From Capsicum annuum (Eukaryota > Streptophyta > Magnoliopsida > Solanales > Solanaceae), in contig NC_061115.1 in the NCBI RefSeq assembly GCF_002878395.1, forward strand, positions 150,347,368 through 150,411,367: 64,000 bases of DNA. The letters are read 5' to 3'. This document shows, in pieces, positions 45,769-56,622 of this stretch. Position numbers and translations under genes: made by a program. Numbering within the stretch: the first letter of the stretch is position 1; each line of letters starts with the position of its first letter. Under the pieces are notes generated by a model. That model saw nothing but the letters and a program-made list of their open reading frames with translations, had not been told where the DNA came from and did no database searches.

Positions 45769-46620
45769 AACTACTAGAAATTACCCCTATCGTGATGGTT
45801 GCAAAACCATTGCAATAGACAATAAAACCGCTGTCGTAGCTCTACCGCAAAGATTCAACAAGCATCCTATAGGTGGGTGTTGCAATAGGTCTATGGCAAT
45901 GATTTATGCGATGGTTGTCTGAACCGTCTCCATTTGTCAAGCTATGGTGACGGTTATCTGAAATCATCGCCATAGCTTGACCTATGGCGACAGTTATTTT
46001 TTTACTTATTGAGACACCTATTTTCATCTATTGCAATGGTTACTAACCATTCTAATAGAATCTACTGCAACAACATTAAAACATTGCAACAACATCCATT
46101 GTGACACTTTTTTTATTCTGTTGCAATGCTTTTTGAATACCTATTACAACTATTTCATTACTTATTAGGACACCTATTTTCATCTGTTGCAACAGTTACT
46201 AACTATTGGAACAATAACAACAACAAGCCTAGCGTATTCCCACACAGTGGGGTTTGGGAAGGGTAAAATGTATGCAGTCCATACCGCTACCACCGAAGAA
46301 GTAGAGAGGCTGTTTTCGATAGACCTCCGGCTCAAGATAAATAAAACAAAAATCATACTGAAACGTGAAGTAGGTTACTAACTATTGCAATAAATTCTAT
46401 TGCAATGACATTAAACCTTTGTAATAGCATCTATTTCAATGTTTTTGTTATTCTATTGCAACTCTTTTTGACTACCTATTGCAATAGTTTATTGATCTAT
46501 TGCCATATGTTATTAAATTGAAATAATTTATAAAAATAGCCACTAGTATTTACGATTATTGCCACATGTTTGTATCTAGCTCAAATACCAATTGCAATGA
46601 TTTATATAAAATAATAACTC
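45769..46620. mobile_element. CACTA (En/Spm)-like terminal region, one end seen
   Basis: AACTACTAGAAATTACCCC at 45769 resembles the CACTACAAGAAATTACCC-type terminus of plant CACTA transposons, with the leading C changed. It is followed by many short subterminal motifs of the form TATTGCAATGG, TTGCAACA and GGCGACGG in both orientations over about 850 bp, as in CACTA transposase-binding regions. No transposase frame was found. I could not find the opposite inverted terminus, so the right limit is approximate and the element is truncated or non-autonomous. A SINE is inserted in it. Confidence 0.55.
46195..46387 (-). mobile_element. SINE (Au/SolS-like) with 14-bp target duplication
   Basis: GTTACTAACTATTG occurs at 46195-46208 and again at 46374-46387. 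Between them lie 165 bp which on the minus strand contain TCTATCGAAAACAGCCTCTC, then ACTTCTTCGG, CCCTTCCCAAACCCCACTGT, and end in a TTG-rich tail (46209-46228). This matches my memory of the Au-type SINE of Solanaceae, which ends in TTG repeats. It is an RNA polymerase III-derived, LINE-mobilised element. The 5' promoter boxes are not clearly preserved. The subfamily name is from memory; the SINE call rests on the sequence pattern plus duplication. Confidence 0.8.
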
Positions 46621-47135
46621 GTATTGTAAATTCGTATTTATATACATACATAAATTGCAATACACAATTATATACACATCATAAAACAAAATTCTAGTCA
46701 ATAATTTTAGTTTGTGCTATTTGAAGACTAATTAACATTATGTAAAATAACCAATAAGTATCTTATTAGCTTGGCAGATGGCGAATCCAAATTCAAAGTG
46801 AAGTAATATGCCAATTCAGTTTGACCATCAAAATACATGATCTTCTTATTACCAATCTAGCATCGATGGACATTCCATGATGCTCATTAGAGGAGAGACA
46901 ACATAAAAGATCTTAAAGTTGCCATATAGAAAATAGCACACCTCCACAATAAAATTTTTAGGAAAGACCATATCTACTTAAGATCCTAATATGCAACCAG
47001 GACAGCACAATAAGCTCTTAATCTGGCACTATAGGTTTATGGTTATTAGCTTACACAACAAATTTACACATTAAAATATCTACAATTCAGATGTAGCAAC
47101 TAAACTAGAAAATATCAGAAAAGAACCACACATCC
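46621..47135. other. AT-rich stretch, host sequence of the LINE insertion
   Basis: I see no gene. After removing the LINE (47152-52385) this joins 52402 onward, which holds cellular gene remnants on the minus strand. It may therefore be intron or flank of that region. Confidence 0.5.
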
Positions 47136-47151
47136 ATCTATTCATGTTCCA
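47136..47151. repeat. LINE target-site duplication, left copy
   Basis: ATCTATTCATGTTCCA, 16 bp, repeated exactly at 52386-52401. Confidence 0.92.
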
Positions 47152-47245
47152 AAAATTTAAGCTCTTTGCCAAGAATGTGAGCCTTGGTAGAAAACCCAAA
47201 AAATGGTGCATGCATAATATTTATGTAGATCCAATTTTTGATTGA

Positions 47246-48872
47246 ATGGCTTCTTTTTCTGGTGGGTTGATCCCACCGGAGAACACATCTCAAAAGGTGT
47301 AGAAAAAGTTTAAGTTTAAAAATATGCAGATGTACTTAAACCAAAACCATTGGGGCAAGAATGTGTAAAAATGCCACCAAATCCAAATTTCATGTAGCAT
47401 GGAGAACTATCAATAATATGGAAGACATCTGAAGTGAAAAGTTCAATAGTTTAATAAAACTTAGAACATGCAATCCTTGGTAATTTCTCTTATGGGAGAC
47501 CTTATATTACTGATCTTAGAAAGTTAATACCTAAGCAATGTACAATCAACGGAGATTGTACAATAGATGTTTTAGATACAAGACATATATTGATTCATTT
47601 GAATTAATTAGAAGATTATGTTTAACTATTATCTATTTCTGCCTATTTTATCAAAGCAAGAGATCGGTATTGGCAGATGAGAACTCTCAAATGGGATCCA
47701 TGGTTTGAACCAGAAGTTAAAACTACCATTGGAGTAGCATGGATCTCATTCCTAGATTTTCCCCCAAACTTCTTTGCCAGGGAAGCTATATTTTTCATTG
47801 CTTCAGCTATAGGCAAACCACTTGTCCTGGATATGGCTATAAGGAATCATACAAGGCCAAGCTATGCAAGAGTAAAGATTGAAGTTGATTTAGTTGCTAA
47901 GCTACCACACAGAATCAAGATTAATGAATAAGATAATGTTACAGAGAACATTAAATCCAAATAAATTAAAATACAGTATGATCATAAACCAAAGTACTAT
48001 AAGGGATGTGGTTTACAAAGCCATGGTGAAGAAATATATTAGGATATTCATCCATAGTTATTCAAAAAAAAGTAAGTAAAAAGTAGTGCTCAGCAGAGAT
48101 ATGGAGAAGGAATGCAACAAAAACAAAGTGTTGAGATAAATGCAAAAATTGAGAGGGAGACTAATCCATGGAAGCTAAGAAAGAACAAATATTGGGAGCA
48201 TAAATATAGGCATATTTTAGGAGAGGTAAAGGACTCAAAGGAGGTTTTGAAAACATCAAATGTTTTTGATATTTTGAATCAGCAAGACAAAGTGCAGGAA
48301 TAAAGAGATGATACCAATGCAAAAGAGAATGAGAATACCAAAGATTAGGTCAATAAAATTATTGGGAAGATAGATAATACAATAATAGAAAATCATGGAA
48401 CCAATGGTAAGGGAGTACAAAATTCTGATAATCGACAGCAGAAACAAACAGACATAGCAGATGGAGATCATATATAGATACAAAGATCAAGTGATGATGT
48501 TGAGACTAATAATAAAGAATTAGGCGATACTGATAGAGCATCTAATAAAATTCCAAAAGACAATGAGAGCCAAGATGAGTCAAGATAAATGGTACTGATG
48601 CAGAATGATAATTCTAAGGAGCTTGTTTTAGAGAATATTATGTCTATTTCCATGGAGGTTAGCAACATGATAGAAGTTGTCAATATCAAAAAAGATGATC
48701 TTGATAAGGAGGATTTAGAAGATAATATTGATGAGGTAATTCAGGTAGAGGACTTATCTTCTAATCATACTAAGTCTGTAAAAAAGAAGCATGGCTAAAA
48801 GAAAAGGAAAAATACAAAAACTAGTAATAGTACAATGCAGGCATGGAGTCAAACAGCAGATCCATTTTTCAA
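47246..48872 (+). pseudogene. LINE ORF1 remnant (DUF4283, zinc knuckle)
   Basis: ORF1 protein binds element RNA. It starts ATG at 47246 (MASFSGGLIPPENTSQKV, then a stop). The DUF4283 domain is readable at 47677-47929: MRTLKWDPWFEPEVKTTIGV, AWISFLDFPPNFFAREAIFF, ARVKIEVDLVAKLPHRIKIN. The zinc knuckle (about 47970-48030) reads KYYKGCGLQSHGEEIY, with its first and last cysteines lost. The tail (48112-48798) is a charged, low-complexity linker in several frames, for example DDLDKEDLEDNIDEV. At least ten stops are present. Confidence 0.88.
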
Positions 48873-49570
48873 ATGAATGCCTTAATATGGAACATAAAGG
48901 TTGTTAACACTCAAAAAGCTTTTAATAGATTAATAACAATGCACAAAAGGTTTCACTTTGATTTCATTGGTTTAATGGAGCCTTTTTCAGGATGGTTAAA
49001 CTATTGACGAGTATAAAAGAAGACTGGGAATAGAATATACTGCAGTTAATGTGTTAGGAAATAAATGGGCTTTCATTGAGTAAACCATGGAGTTAACTAT
49101 AATTGGTGATGAGGAGTAGCAACTTACAGTTAGATTAAAAAACAAATAGGAAGGAAAGAGGGTTATGGTCACTTTAGTCTAAGCAAGATGTAATCATTTA
49201 GATAGGAGGGTACTATGGAAATTTTTGGAGAATATGAGTGATAATATTAATGATACATGGATTATAGGAGGTGATATCAATGTAATAAGGCATACAAAAG
49301 AGAAACTTGGAGGCTTACCAATTACCTTTGAGGAAATAAAAGACTTCAATCATTGCATAAGTAACTGTAATTTAGAATAAGTTCAATTTAAGGACAATAA
49401 GTTTACATGGTTGAATGGAAGAGTAGAAGATGAATGCATTTTCAAAAGATTGGATAGAGTATTGGTGAATGATAAGATTTAGAATTTCTTTCAAGTATTG
49501 GAAGTTGAAAAATTACCTAGAAGTAGTTCTGATAATGCTCCCATGTTACTTTATTGCAATACTATTTAGG
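48873..49570 (+). pseudogene. LINE AP endonuclease domain remnant (ORF2 start)
   Basis: This enzyme nicks the target DNA. ATG at 48873 gives MNALIWNIKVVNTQKAFNRL, then FHFDFIGLMEPF (the catalytic Glu region), TWIIGGDINVIRHTKEKLGG at about 49258-49317 (the DxN pair), FTWLNGRVEDE and finally SSDNAPMLLY at about 49522, where the family has SDHAP; the catalytic His is Asn here. Stops replace Trp/Gln codons in several places. The motif order is intact. Confidence 0.9.
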
Positions 49571-50950
49571 AGAAGATAATTAGACCATTTAAATTTTTAA
49601 ATTTCTAGCTTAAGGAAGAATCATGTATGGAGGTTATTTACCAGAAATGGAAAGAGGAAGCTTATGGTAATCTCTTCCATGGTTTTTCATCAGAAACTCA
49701 AGAGAACCAATGTTGCTTTAACTAAGTGGAGTAAGCAATCTTTTAGGAATATTTTCCAAGAGATAGCTACTCTAGAGGATGTTATCAAGATTTATTAGAA
49801 GCAGTTTGAAGAGAATCCATCAGGAGAGAATAGAGCAACATTATTCAAGACTCAGGCTAAAATGACAGTGCAGTTGAAAATAGAAGAAGAATATTGGAAG
49901 CAAAAAGTAGGGTTTCAGTGGATCAAAGAGGGTGAGAAGAATACAAAATCCTTTCATGCTATTTAAAAGGTAGAAGATCTAGACTAAGGATCAGCAGAAT
50001 AAAAAATGAGTAAGAGGAATGGCTAGATAAGAAGGAAGAAATTATTGAAGCTGTTGTACTGTTTTTCCAGAATGAGTTTCATAAACAGGAAGATAGCTCT
50101 GATTTTAACATGTTGGAATCTTTACCTACATTATAAAGGTTCCAAATATATAGGAAGTTAAATTTGCAATGATGGGGCTGAATAAAGATAGTGTTGGAGG
50201 TCTAACTGGTATGACTAGCGCTTTTTATTAGGATGCATGGGAAATAATAGAAAATGATCTACACAAAATGGTTCAAGATTTTTTCAGTGGGTATGAACTT
50301 CCAAGGTTCATTACACATACTAATGTGGTACTACAGCTAAAAAAGTTAAATATTGACACTTTCTCAGATTTAAGACCAATATCACATAGTAACTTTGTGA
50401 ATAAGATCTTTTAAAAGATTATTCATCAAAGACTTAAGTGTATTCTGCATGATATAGTATCTGAGGAGCAAACTGGTTTTGTTCATGGAAAAAGCATAGC
50501 TAAAAGTATTTTGGTAGTACAAGAAATAGTTGCTAAAATCAGGAAAAGAGGGAAACCACCAAATATGGTCATGAAGCTAGATATGATGAAAGCGTATGAC
50601 AGAGTGGAGTGTTTTTTTTTACACAGAAACTCATAAAGATTGGTTTTTATGAACAGCTGATTGATATAGTGTTTAGACTACTGGCAAATAATTGGTATTC
50701 ATTATTGATTAATGGATAGCCCAAACGTTTCTTTAAATCTTCTAGGGGATTGAAACATGGGGATCCTTTGTCTCCTACTTTGTTTATTATAACAGCTAAG
50801 GTGTTTTCAAGAATCTTGAAGGAATTACTAAACCTGAAGAATTTCAAAAATTTTGGGATGCCTAGAGGAAGTCCTAAGTTAAATCATCTTGCTTTTGCAG
50901 ATGATATGATTATCATGTGTAAAGCAAAAGTAGGAATGCACTGAAGCATG
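49571..50950 (+). pseudogene. LINE reverse transcriptase remnant (ORF2 middle)
   Basis: The linker (49880-49960) reads QLKIEEEYWKQKVGFQWIKE and GEKNTKSFHAI. RT blocks follow: LRPISHSNFVNKIF, KIIHQRLKCILHDIVSEEQT, GFVHGKSIAKSI, KPPNMVMKLDMMKAYDRVE (first catalytic Asp region, 50550-50610). After a frameshift comes GLKHGDPLSPTLFIITAKVF and LNHLAFADDMIIMCKA (catalytic FADD box, about 50887-50905). The thumb, connection and zinc-binding parts that should follow are mostly missing; after about 50944 the text jumps toward RNase H. Confidence 0.9.
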
Positions 50951-51059
50951 AAAGAAAAGGAGTTTCAATAAATAGGATGATCATGAATGTTACAAGGCAT
51001 CTAAGCATGATACTTAAAGTGAGAAAACTAGCACTGAATTTTAGAGGAGATTGGCCTGG

Positions 51060-51627
51060 CATTATGCAACAATTCAGTCAATTAAAACCTATAATCAAGG
51101 CCATAAGTGTTTTATGGGAATTTTTAAAGCGAGTGTAGGTTAAATACAATACCGATGGAGTGTCTAAAGGTAATCCAGGTAGAAGTTCTTGGTCATTTTT
51201 CTTAAGAGATGAAAAAGGAGATCTAGTATATACAACAGGATTAGCTACTGAGGATGTAACTAGGATAGAAGCAGAAGCAATTGCTATTTGGAATACAGCT
51301 AAACATTGCAGCAATTCAGAGAAAAGCAAAGTTATTATACAGACTGATTCACTTGTACTAAAGAAGATTCTAAGCAGGGAGTGGAAAATACCATGGAATA
51401 TAGAGGATATAATAATGAACACATAGAAATTAATTGAAAGCAAGCAAGTAGAAATACTTCATACATACAGAGAAGGGAACCAGCTAGTAGACTATCTAGC
51501 TAATATGGTAGTGAAGTACAATTATTTCACATATACAACATTTCAACAATTGCCTAGCACAACTAGAAGGATATTAAATAGCAATAAGTATCAGACATCT
51601 TATGTCATGCTAACAGCTACACATTAG
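51060..51627 (+). pseudogene. LINE C-terminal RNase H remnant
   Basis: Reads VKYNTDGVSKGNPGRSSWSF (first catalytic Asp in NTDG), FLRDEKGDLVYTTGLA, RIEAEAIAIWNTAKHCSN (catalytic Glu), IIQTDSLVLKKILS (second Asp), a stop at 51424, then HTYREGNQLVDYLANMVV (last Asp block), ending at TAG 51625-51627. This is the plant-type RNase H found in a subset of plant L1 elements. All four acidic positions look present. A stop (GTG TAG) precedes VKYN. Confidence 0.9.
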
Positions 51628-52385
51628 ACTACAGACTGGATAGGCTAACACACTTGTTTCTATACAAGATGAGTAACTAACAAAAAAAGAATTTACTTAG
51701 CCTATGTCATCAACCATCAAAAATATCTCTCAGTAAATCAGGGATCACTGGTCAGCTTCTCAATTTATGTAGCTTAGGTTTTTGGCATCATCAAAGATCC
51801 AGTGGGTCCGAGCATCCATTCATCTCCCTCCCTTCTAGAACTTTTTCAAAATGGAAGTTAGTATTCAAAAGGGATTATAAATTTAGTAAGGAAAATCTTG
51901 TAAGCTTACTTAGAATGATGACCAGGCCTAAGCAGACTAGACTCTATTTTTGTGCACCAAAAAACTTATTATACACCTTAGTACCGGAGATATAAGTTTT
52001 TTTTGAAATAAATAAGGTTTTAAGCAAGAAAGATCAATTTGATATGGTTAAAGAAAAAAGAGAACTTACTTTTCAAGCTAGAGATGTCTTCACTATAGAT
52101 ATACCAAGGAACTACATTCACCACCCAAAGAAGCAAAAGTTTGAGCTGTAGATTGAAGAAAAAATCCATGGGAAACCCTACACTATAAGCAAAGGAGGCG
52201 GGGAGTACAGTAATAAGCTTCTTAGCTCATTTAGGAAACCCTACACTAGGTTTATATGTATTTTAATAGGCCAGGTTCGATTAATCCAGTCCTTTTTATT
52301 TTATTATTTTGGGTTGTAATTTCGGATAGGTTGGCCCATTCTTGTTTTGACATTTGATTATTAATAAAATACAAATTAAAAAGAA
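51628..52385 (+). other. LINE 3' untranslated region
   Basis: No conserved domain. It has poly-T and AC-rich stretches, a short direct repeat of GGAAACCCTACACTA (52170 and 52231), AATAAAA at 52363 and an A-rich end at 52369-52385, directly followed by the right target duplication. Confidence 0.8.
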
Positions 52386-52401
52386 ATCTATTCATGTTCC
52401 A
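52386..52401. repeat. LINE target-site duplication, right copy
   Basis: Exact match to 47136-47151. Confidence 0.92.
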
Positions 52402-52487
52402 TAAATGTGCATAATTTCCTGCACCAAACAGTTTTAAAGAGCAAGTAGTAATCCACATAAATTATAAAAGAAGGTTTGTGTCGGTAG

Positions 52488-52755
52488 AACTAGCCCATAT
52501 GACTTGTCCATTATTTGAACTATTTCCTGGAGAGGACTCCTACTCCTTGACCTTCAACAAAGTCGGAAGTCCACTCTCTACAATTGTTTCAAGAATAGTA
52601 CAGCTACCGAAGGTCATACCAGCAGGTAATCTTCTCTTTTCAACATAATCTTTCAAAATGTTAAGTGCTGTCTCTGTAGGATTATGAGCAACACCGTGAA
52701 ATTTCTTGAACCCCGTGACATGAATGGTCACCAATTTTGGCCCCTTTGATCCTAT
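52488..52755 (-). pseudogene. Pyroglutamyl-peptidase I first-exon remnant
   Basis: The minus strand reads GSKGPKLVTIHVTGFKKFHG, then VAHNPTETALNILKDYVEKR and RLPAGMTFGSCTILETIVES, closely resembling the N-terminus of plant pyroglutamyl-peptidase I (cysteine protease family C15, removes N-terminal pyroglutamate in the cytosol). In plant homologues an ATG directly precedes Gly-Ser; here it is ATA (52755-52753). A TAG follows LLKVKE (52539-52537) and the reading then continues SSPGNSSNNGQVIW in frame. Beyond that the homology ends. The catalytic Glu, Cys and His lie further on and are absent. It is a broken partial copy, not a gene. Confidence 0.8.
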
Positions 52756-54030
52756 TTCCTTGTTTGAAATATGGAATAATTCATTAATACTTTATTGCTT
52801 CCACTATCAATTACCTATTTACGCCATTTACAATAGCCACTTTAAACTTAACCAACCATTTTAATATGCATGACAAGTATGTTAGTAAAAATTGAGCAAA
52901 GAAATTAATAACGATTCGTGCCATGTTTATTACCTCTTGGATTTGTATAAACAATCAAAATGAGCAAAGTAACTTCATAACATTTCAAGTCAAAACTCCA
53001 AGAAAAAGTTAAAAAACATTCTCAGTGCTTATACAACAATTGACCAAAGACAAAACCTTGATAGATACATGATTAAACATATATTCACCTTTTTATTCTT
53101 TTCCCCCTTATACAACAATGGTCACAAATTTTTTACTTGATGAAATAGTTAATTCACAAGTACCTCTCACAATGAAAAAAATTAAAATAATTTAAATGAA
53201 CTAATCGTTACGTTCTTGGCTTGCATAAAATTATATATTAACCTTGTATTAGATGGTACTTTTACATAACCTGCTCCAACAAAAACAATGGGTAGAGCAT
53301 ACAATCACTGAAGGAGATTACCTTGATACAGAACATCCTTTCAACCAAGAATGGGGCTAAGAAGAGACAGACCTAGAAAGAGATCCTACACACTTTGACC
53401 TAACACATAAATCTTTTTGTCCCCGTGAAATTATCATAATTAAGGGCTTAATAGATTTTTAGAGAAAATATAAAGGATATTCAAATAAGCTAATAACCTT
53501 TCCTAATGCCTAAAGGTAGACTGAAGAGAAGGTATCACAGATATCAATGCAGCATAAGGTAAATCATGTCACACGCATAATTCCTATTGATGCTAATTAG
53601 AAATAAACAGATGTAAAAAATCAGAAATGACACAATAGTTCACTAAAGAAGTGATAGCTTTATTAGCATGAATTGTCAAACTTGCAAATTCACCAGAATA
53701 ACTACCAAAATTTTGTAATATGTCTATTGTCAATAACTTAGCCAAAATAGGGAAATTACCTTGAGATAGTGATTTACAGGGGAAAGGAGGCACCGACACC
53801 CTCAAGATTTGATAATGGGAGAATATGGTCCTTTTTCTCACTTGTAAAGTTAATTATCTGAAATAAACTTCATGGAAAGATAATTCTAATCTTGAGTGGA
53901 GAGCATCCCTCTCCTTAGGAGAACTCTCTATGTTAACTGATAGTTAAAAAGGGAACACTACGTCTATTCAAAATTGTAAAAGCTGGATCATTTGTAAAAC
54001 TAGAAAGTAAAGAAATATAGTAAGTTTGTA
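52756..54030. other. AT-rich stretch without an assigned gene
   Basis: Intron-like AT-rich sequence. One possible exon at about 53840-53770 (minus strand SEKKDHILPLSNLEGVGASF) is open for about 22 codons, but I do not recognise it. Confidence 0.4.
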
Positions 54031-54031
54031 C

Positions 54032-54122
54032 CTTCTGGATTAAGAATTTTGGAGTCAAGAGACTTGCTAGAATCTTCTTTTATCTGGCGAGCCACACTCA
54101 AAGTTACATACCAGTGTTCTTA
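54032..54122 (-). pseudogene. Unidentified exon-like fragment 1
   Basis: The minus strand gives EHWYVTLSVARQIKEDSSKS, then LDSKILNPEG, ending at a plausible splice donor (GTACAA, 54031-54026). Codon-like and not transposon-like in composition; I do not recognise the family. It lies between the peptidase and phototropin fragments on the same strand. Confidence 0.35.
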
Positions 54123-54434
54123 GTAGTGACGTTCAACTTTATTTGTGAAACATGGGGTCTATTTGTTTTTGACTTCATAGAAGGATAAAAAGTTTTGCAT
54201 CATTTTGACGTTCCAACAGAAAGTTTTGTTAGCCACTATCAAATCCAACAACAAATAAGTTGAAAAAAAGTCTTTTGAGTAAGAAGGTATTAACAAAGAT
54301 CATTTATTAAGTAATATATATCCTCTTTTGGTAGTAAAGAGTACGACATAAAAGATTTTTCTTTTTCATAGGTCATTTGTGTCACGTGGGAAGGGCTCAT
54401 ACAGCTGCAATAGGATTTGAAAAAGGAATTCATG

Positions 54435-54475
54435 ACTTTAAACCTGTTCTTTCCATCAGGAGGAATGTGCATATT
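54435..54475 (-). pseudogene. Unidentified exon-like fragment 2
   Basis: The minus strand reads [12 protein letters not shown], after which the reading decays. Too short to name. It may belong with the fragments at 54032 and 54560. Confidence 0.25.
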
Positions 54476-54559
54476 TAAATATAAACAGAAAATAATAGTT
54501 AAAAACGTAAAATGAACAAAAGTAACAATGAATTGAGTAAGTATACTACATGGCTAAAT

Positions 54560-54685
54560 AGACAAGCATAGATCATGAACTTTGTGTTTCCAACTGGGAT
54601 GCTTCTTCACCCTATCAATGAATTGAGGAATCTTCTCATCAAATTTCCTCTCAACTTCAGCATCACCATACTTTACCTCCTTAAT
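54560..54685 (-). pseudogene. Unidentified exon-like fragment 3
   Basis: The minus strand gives IKEVKYGDAEVERKFDEKIP and then QFIDRVKKHPSWKHKVHDLC, ending at TAG. Strongly charged, helix-like, clearly protein-like. I do not recognise it. Same strand as its neighbours. Confidence 0.4.
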
Positions 54686-55381
54686 TTAACATAAAAATAG
54701 GAAGAAACTAAAAGTTTGTATTAGTAAATATTGATAATATCTTTGAATAGACTCACCAGAAAACAAAATTTCCTCCCACCAAGGGAAAGAAACAGAGTCT
54801 TCGCATTAGAAAAAATCACTTATTGGACTGATCTCACCTCAGATTTACATAATTTAAAACACCAAATTCTTGTCGTGGTTTAATGCATTATAATTAACAT
54901 TGTTAAAAGTTCCAAAAAGATGCAACGACTTTTAGCTTCTCAAATTTTGTTTTGAGAGACAAAGTAAAACTAAAAAAACAAAACGAAAAATCTCTAAACG
55001 TGAAGTTGCTATTGCAAAATAAACATGACAGGCTATCTAGAATTATATAATTTACGAGGGCATATAGTAACCTTCTCTATTTTATTCTATAGCCCTTTGA
55101 TGATCTATGCTAGATCCCGGTGTGTATTTGAAGGTCTACATAGGATATGATTGAATAATCTCCAATGAGCTTCTCTATTTTATTCTATTATTCTATGGGA
55201 TACTTTTATTTTCTGCTTTATATGATCTTTAATAGCTTTGTTTAATCTTTGTATACTATTCTTTAGCTCATAAAACATTACCATGAAACATAAAAAGGGA
55301 GGAAGGAACGCACATTGTAAAGAAAACAAGTAAAGAAAGAAATAAGACCGTCTTAATAATACTAAAACAAAGTGAATTTAC

Positions 55382-55494
55382 CAGAAAGCTACTAGGGAAA
55401 GTAATGTCCTTGTTTAGGATGTTGGAAAATGTCTTGTTCCTATTTTTTACTCTAAATGGTGTATGACCATAGATCATCTCATAAAGTAAGATAC
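55382..55494 (-). pseudogene. Phototropin kinase-domain exon remnant (d)
   Basis: The minus strand reads ILLYEMIYGHTPFRVKNRNK, then TFSNILNKDITFPSSFL, followed by GTAAAT as splice donor. This matches the C-lobe of the phototropin blue-light receptor kinase (LLYEMLYGxTPFRGK..KTFANILHKDL..P), an AGC-VIII kinase at the plasma membrane. The family's conserved Gly after Phe-Arg is Val here. The next exon (VSLQAKQL-type) was not found downstream. Confidence 0.8.
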
Positions 55495-55712
55495 ATTAAT
55501 CCCAAAAAAAAAGAATTTATAGAAGTAGAAGTGCATAAAACAATGTAAATCCCCTCTAATATCACTAAGAGAAAATCAAACTGATAATAATTCCAATGCT
55601 AATGTTGATTATTATTAGGTATGTTCATTGAATATATCCCCAAGTACTATAAATAATTCCAATGTTAATATAATAGACTAAACTAAAATTCATGAAGTTG
55701 TTGCATGCAGAT

Positions 55713-55764
55713 CTAAAGCCTACTAATCGATAGCACTGTTGAGGCCAGCTCTTGTGATTATTTC
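55713..55764 (-). pseudogene. Phototropin kinase-domain exon remnant (c)
   Basis: The minus strand reads EIITRAGLNSAID, two adjacent TAG stops, then AL. The family has EIITGAGHSSAIDWWALG, so both tryptophan codons have become TAG. The splice acceptor reads AA instead of AG and the donor AT instead of GT. Lies in order between exons b and d. Confidence 0.8.
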
Positions 55765-56187
55765 TTAAGATCAAATCATTCAGAAGTACATCAGACAATA
55801 ATTATTTGCTCTCACTGGTAGAGGTTATTTTGTTACACAAAAGCAAAGAAAGAAGCTGTAAATGTTAACATATCCTGAAGGAAAGAATATTTGAGAGTTA
55901 GGAACCAAGAAACAATTTTATAGTATAGTAAATTTATGAGCAGTTTCGTTAATAGAACTTGCCATTGGTAGATTTTGTTAGAAGGATTTCCAACATATAT
56001 GTGATTTAGAGACAAAAGGTTAACTTCTTGTACATAATTATTGGTTAAGTGATGTTTAGTTCTCTAAAAGACACATTCTAGGGAAGATCCATAATTTTTA
56101 CTACAGACATGGGAAAGCTAACGCAACTTGTAACATGAATAGAGTATATATCTCACAAAACTCAAATTCTGTTATAATTTACTTTAC

Positions 56188-56303
56188 CGGTGCTATGTAT
56201 TCTTCAGTACCAATAAAGGAATTTGACTAAGAAATTGGTTCTACAACAAATGTTGGTGATGGAGTGCTCTAAGACATTCTCCTTGTGGGAGGTGATTTAT
56301 AAC
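56188..56303 (-). pseudogene. Phototropin kinase-domain exon remnant (b)
   Basis: Begins after a TTTTTTCAG acceptor and reads STPSPTFVVEPIS, a stop, then SNSFIGTEEYIAP, ending CACCG before GTAAAG. This is the activation segment and P+1 region of phototropin kinases (TFVAEP..QSNSFVGTEEYIAPE). A TAG replaces a Gln codon, and another stop lies earlier (RRMS stop). Splice signals on both sides are still good. Confidence 0.85.
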
Positions 56304-56622
56304 CTGAAAAAATTGTCACTTTAATAGTATGAATAGATAATAAAAATTAGACGTAGAAGATTAAAGATAAAACACAATAAAGAAATTTTATACTATATCA
56401 AAAACAATAGTTTGCTTAACCATATTGATAGATATTTTATATGTTTCCCTTTTTCTCCTTTCTTCCGTTACAATCCATTTAGCACTTTTCAATATCATTC
56501 AATTACTTTGGATAAAAGTATGTAACGTACTAAGTGAGATATCATCATTCTTCAGCAACAGAAGTTTATTAAGTGGGAAAATATGATGAATATTAAAGAA
56601 AACTATCAAAACTAAAGCGTAC

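Larger units (their letters stand above)
47152..52385 (+). mobile_element. L1-type LINE, near full length but defective
   Basis: A 5234-bp non-LTR retrotransposon between exact 16-bp duplications. It has ORF1 (DUF4283 and zinc-knuckle type, 47246 to about 48875), then ORF2 with AP endonuclease (48873-49560), RT (about 50140-50944) and a C-terminal RNase H (51130-51627), and a 3' end with AATAAAA (52363) and an A-rich tail. This is the standard plant L1 layout. ORF1 and ORF2 both contain many stops, and the segment between RT and RNase H is too short. It inserted beside decayed cellular-gene sequence. Mobilisation needs its own RT, so this copy is dead. Confidence 0.93.

Noticed and set aside
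51078..51443. 121-codon open frame on the minus strand
   Set aside because: Antisense shadow of the LINE RNase H frame at 51160-51423, which has clear catalytic motifs.
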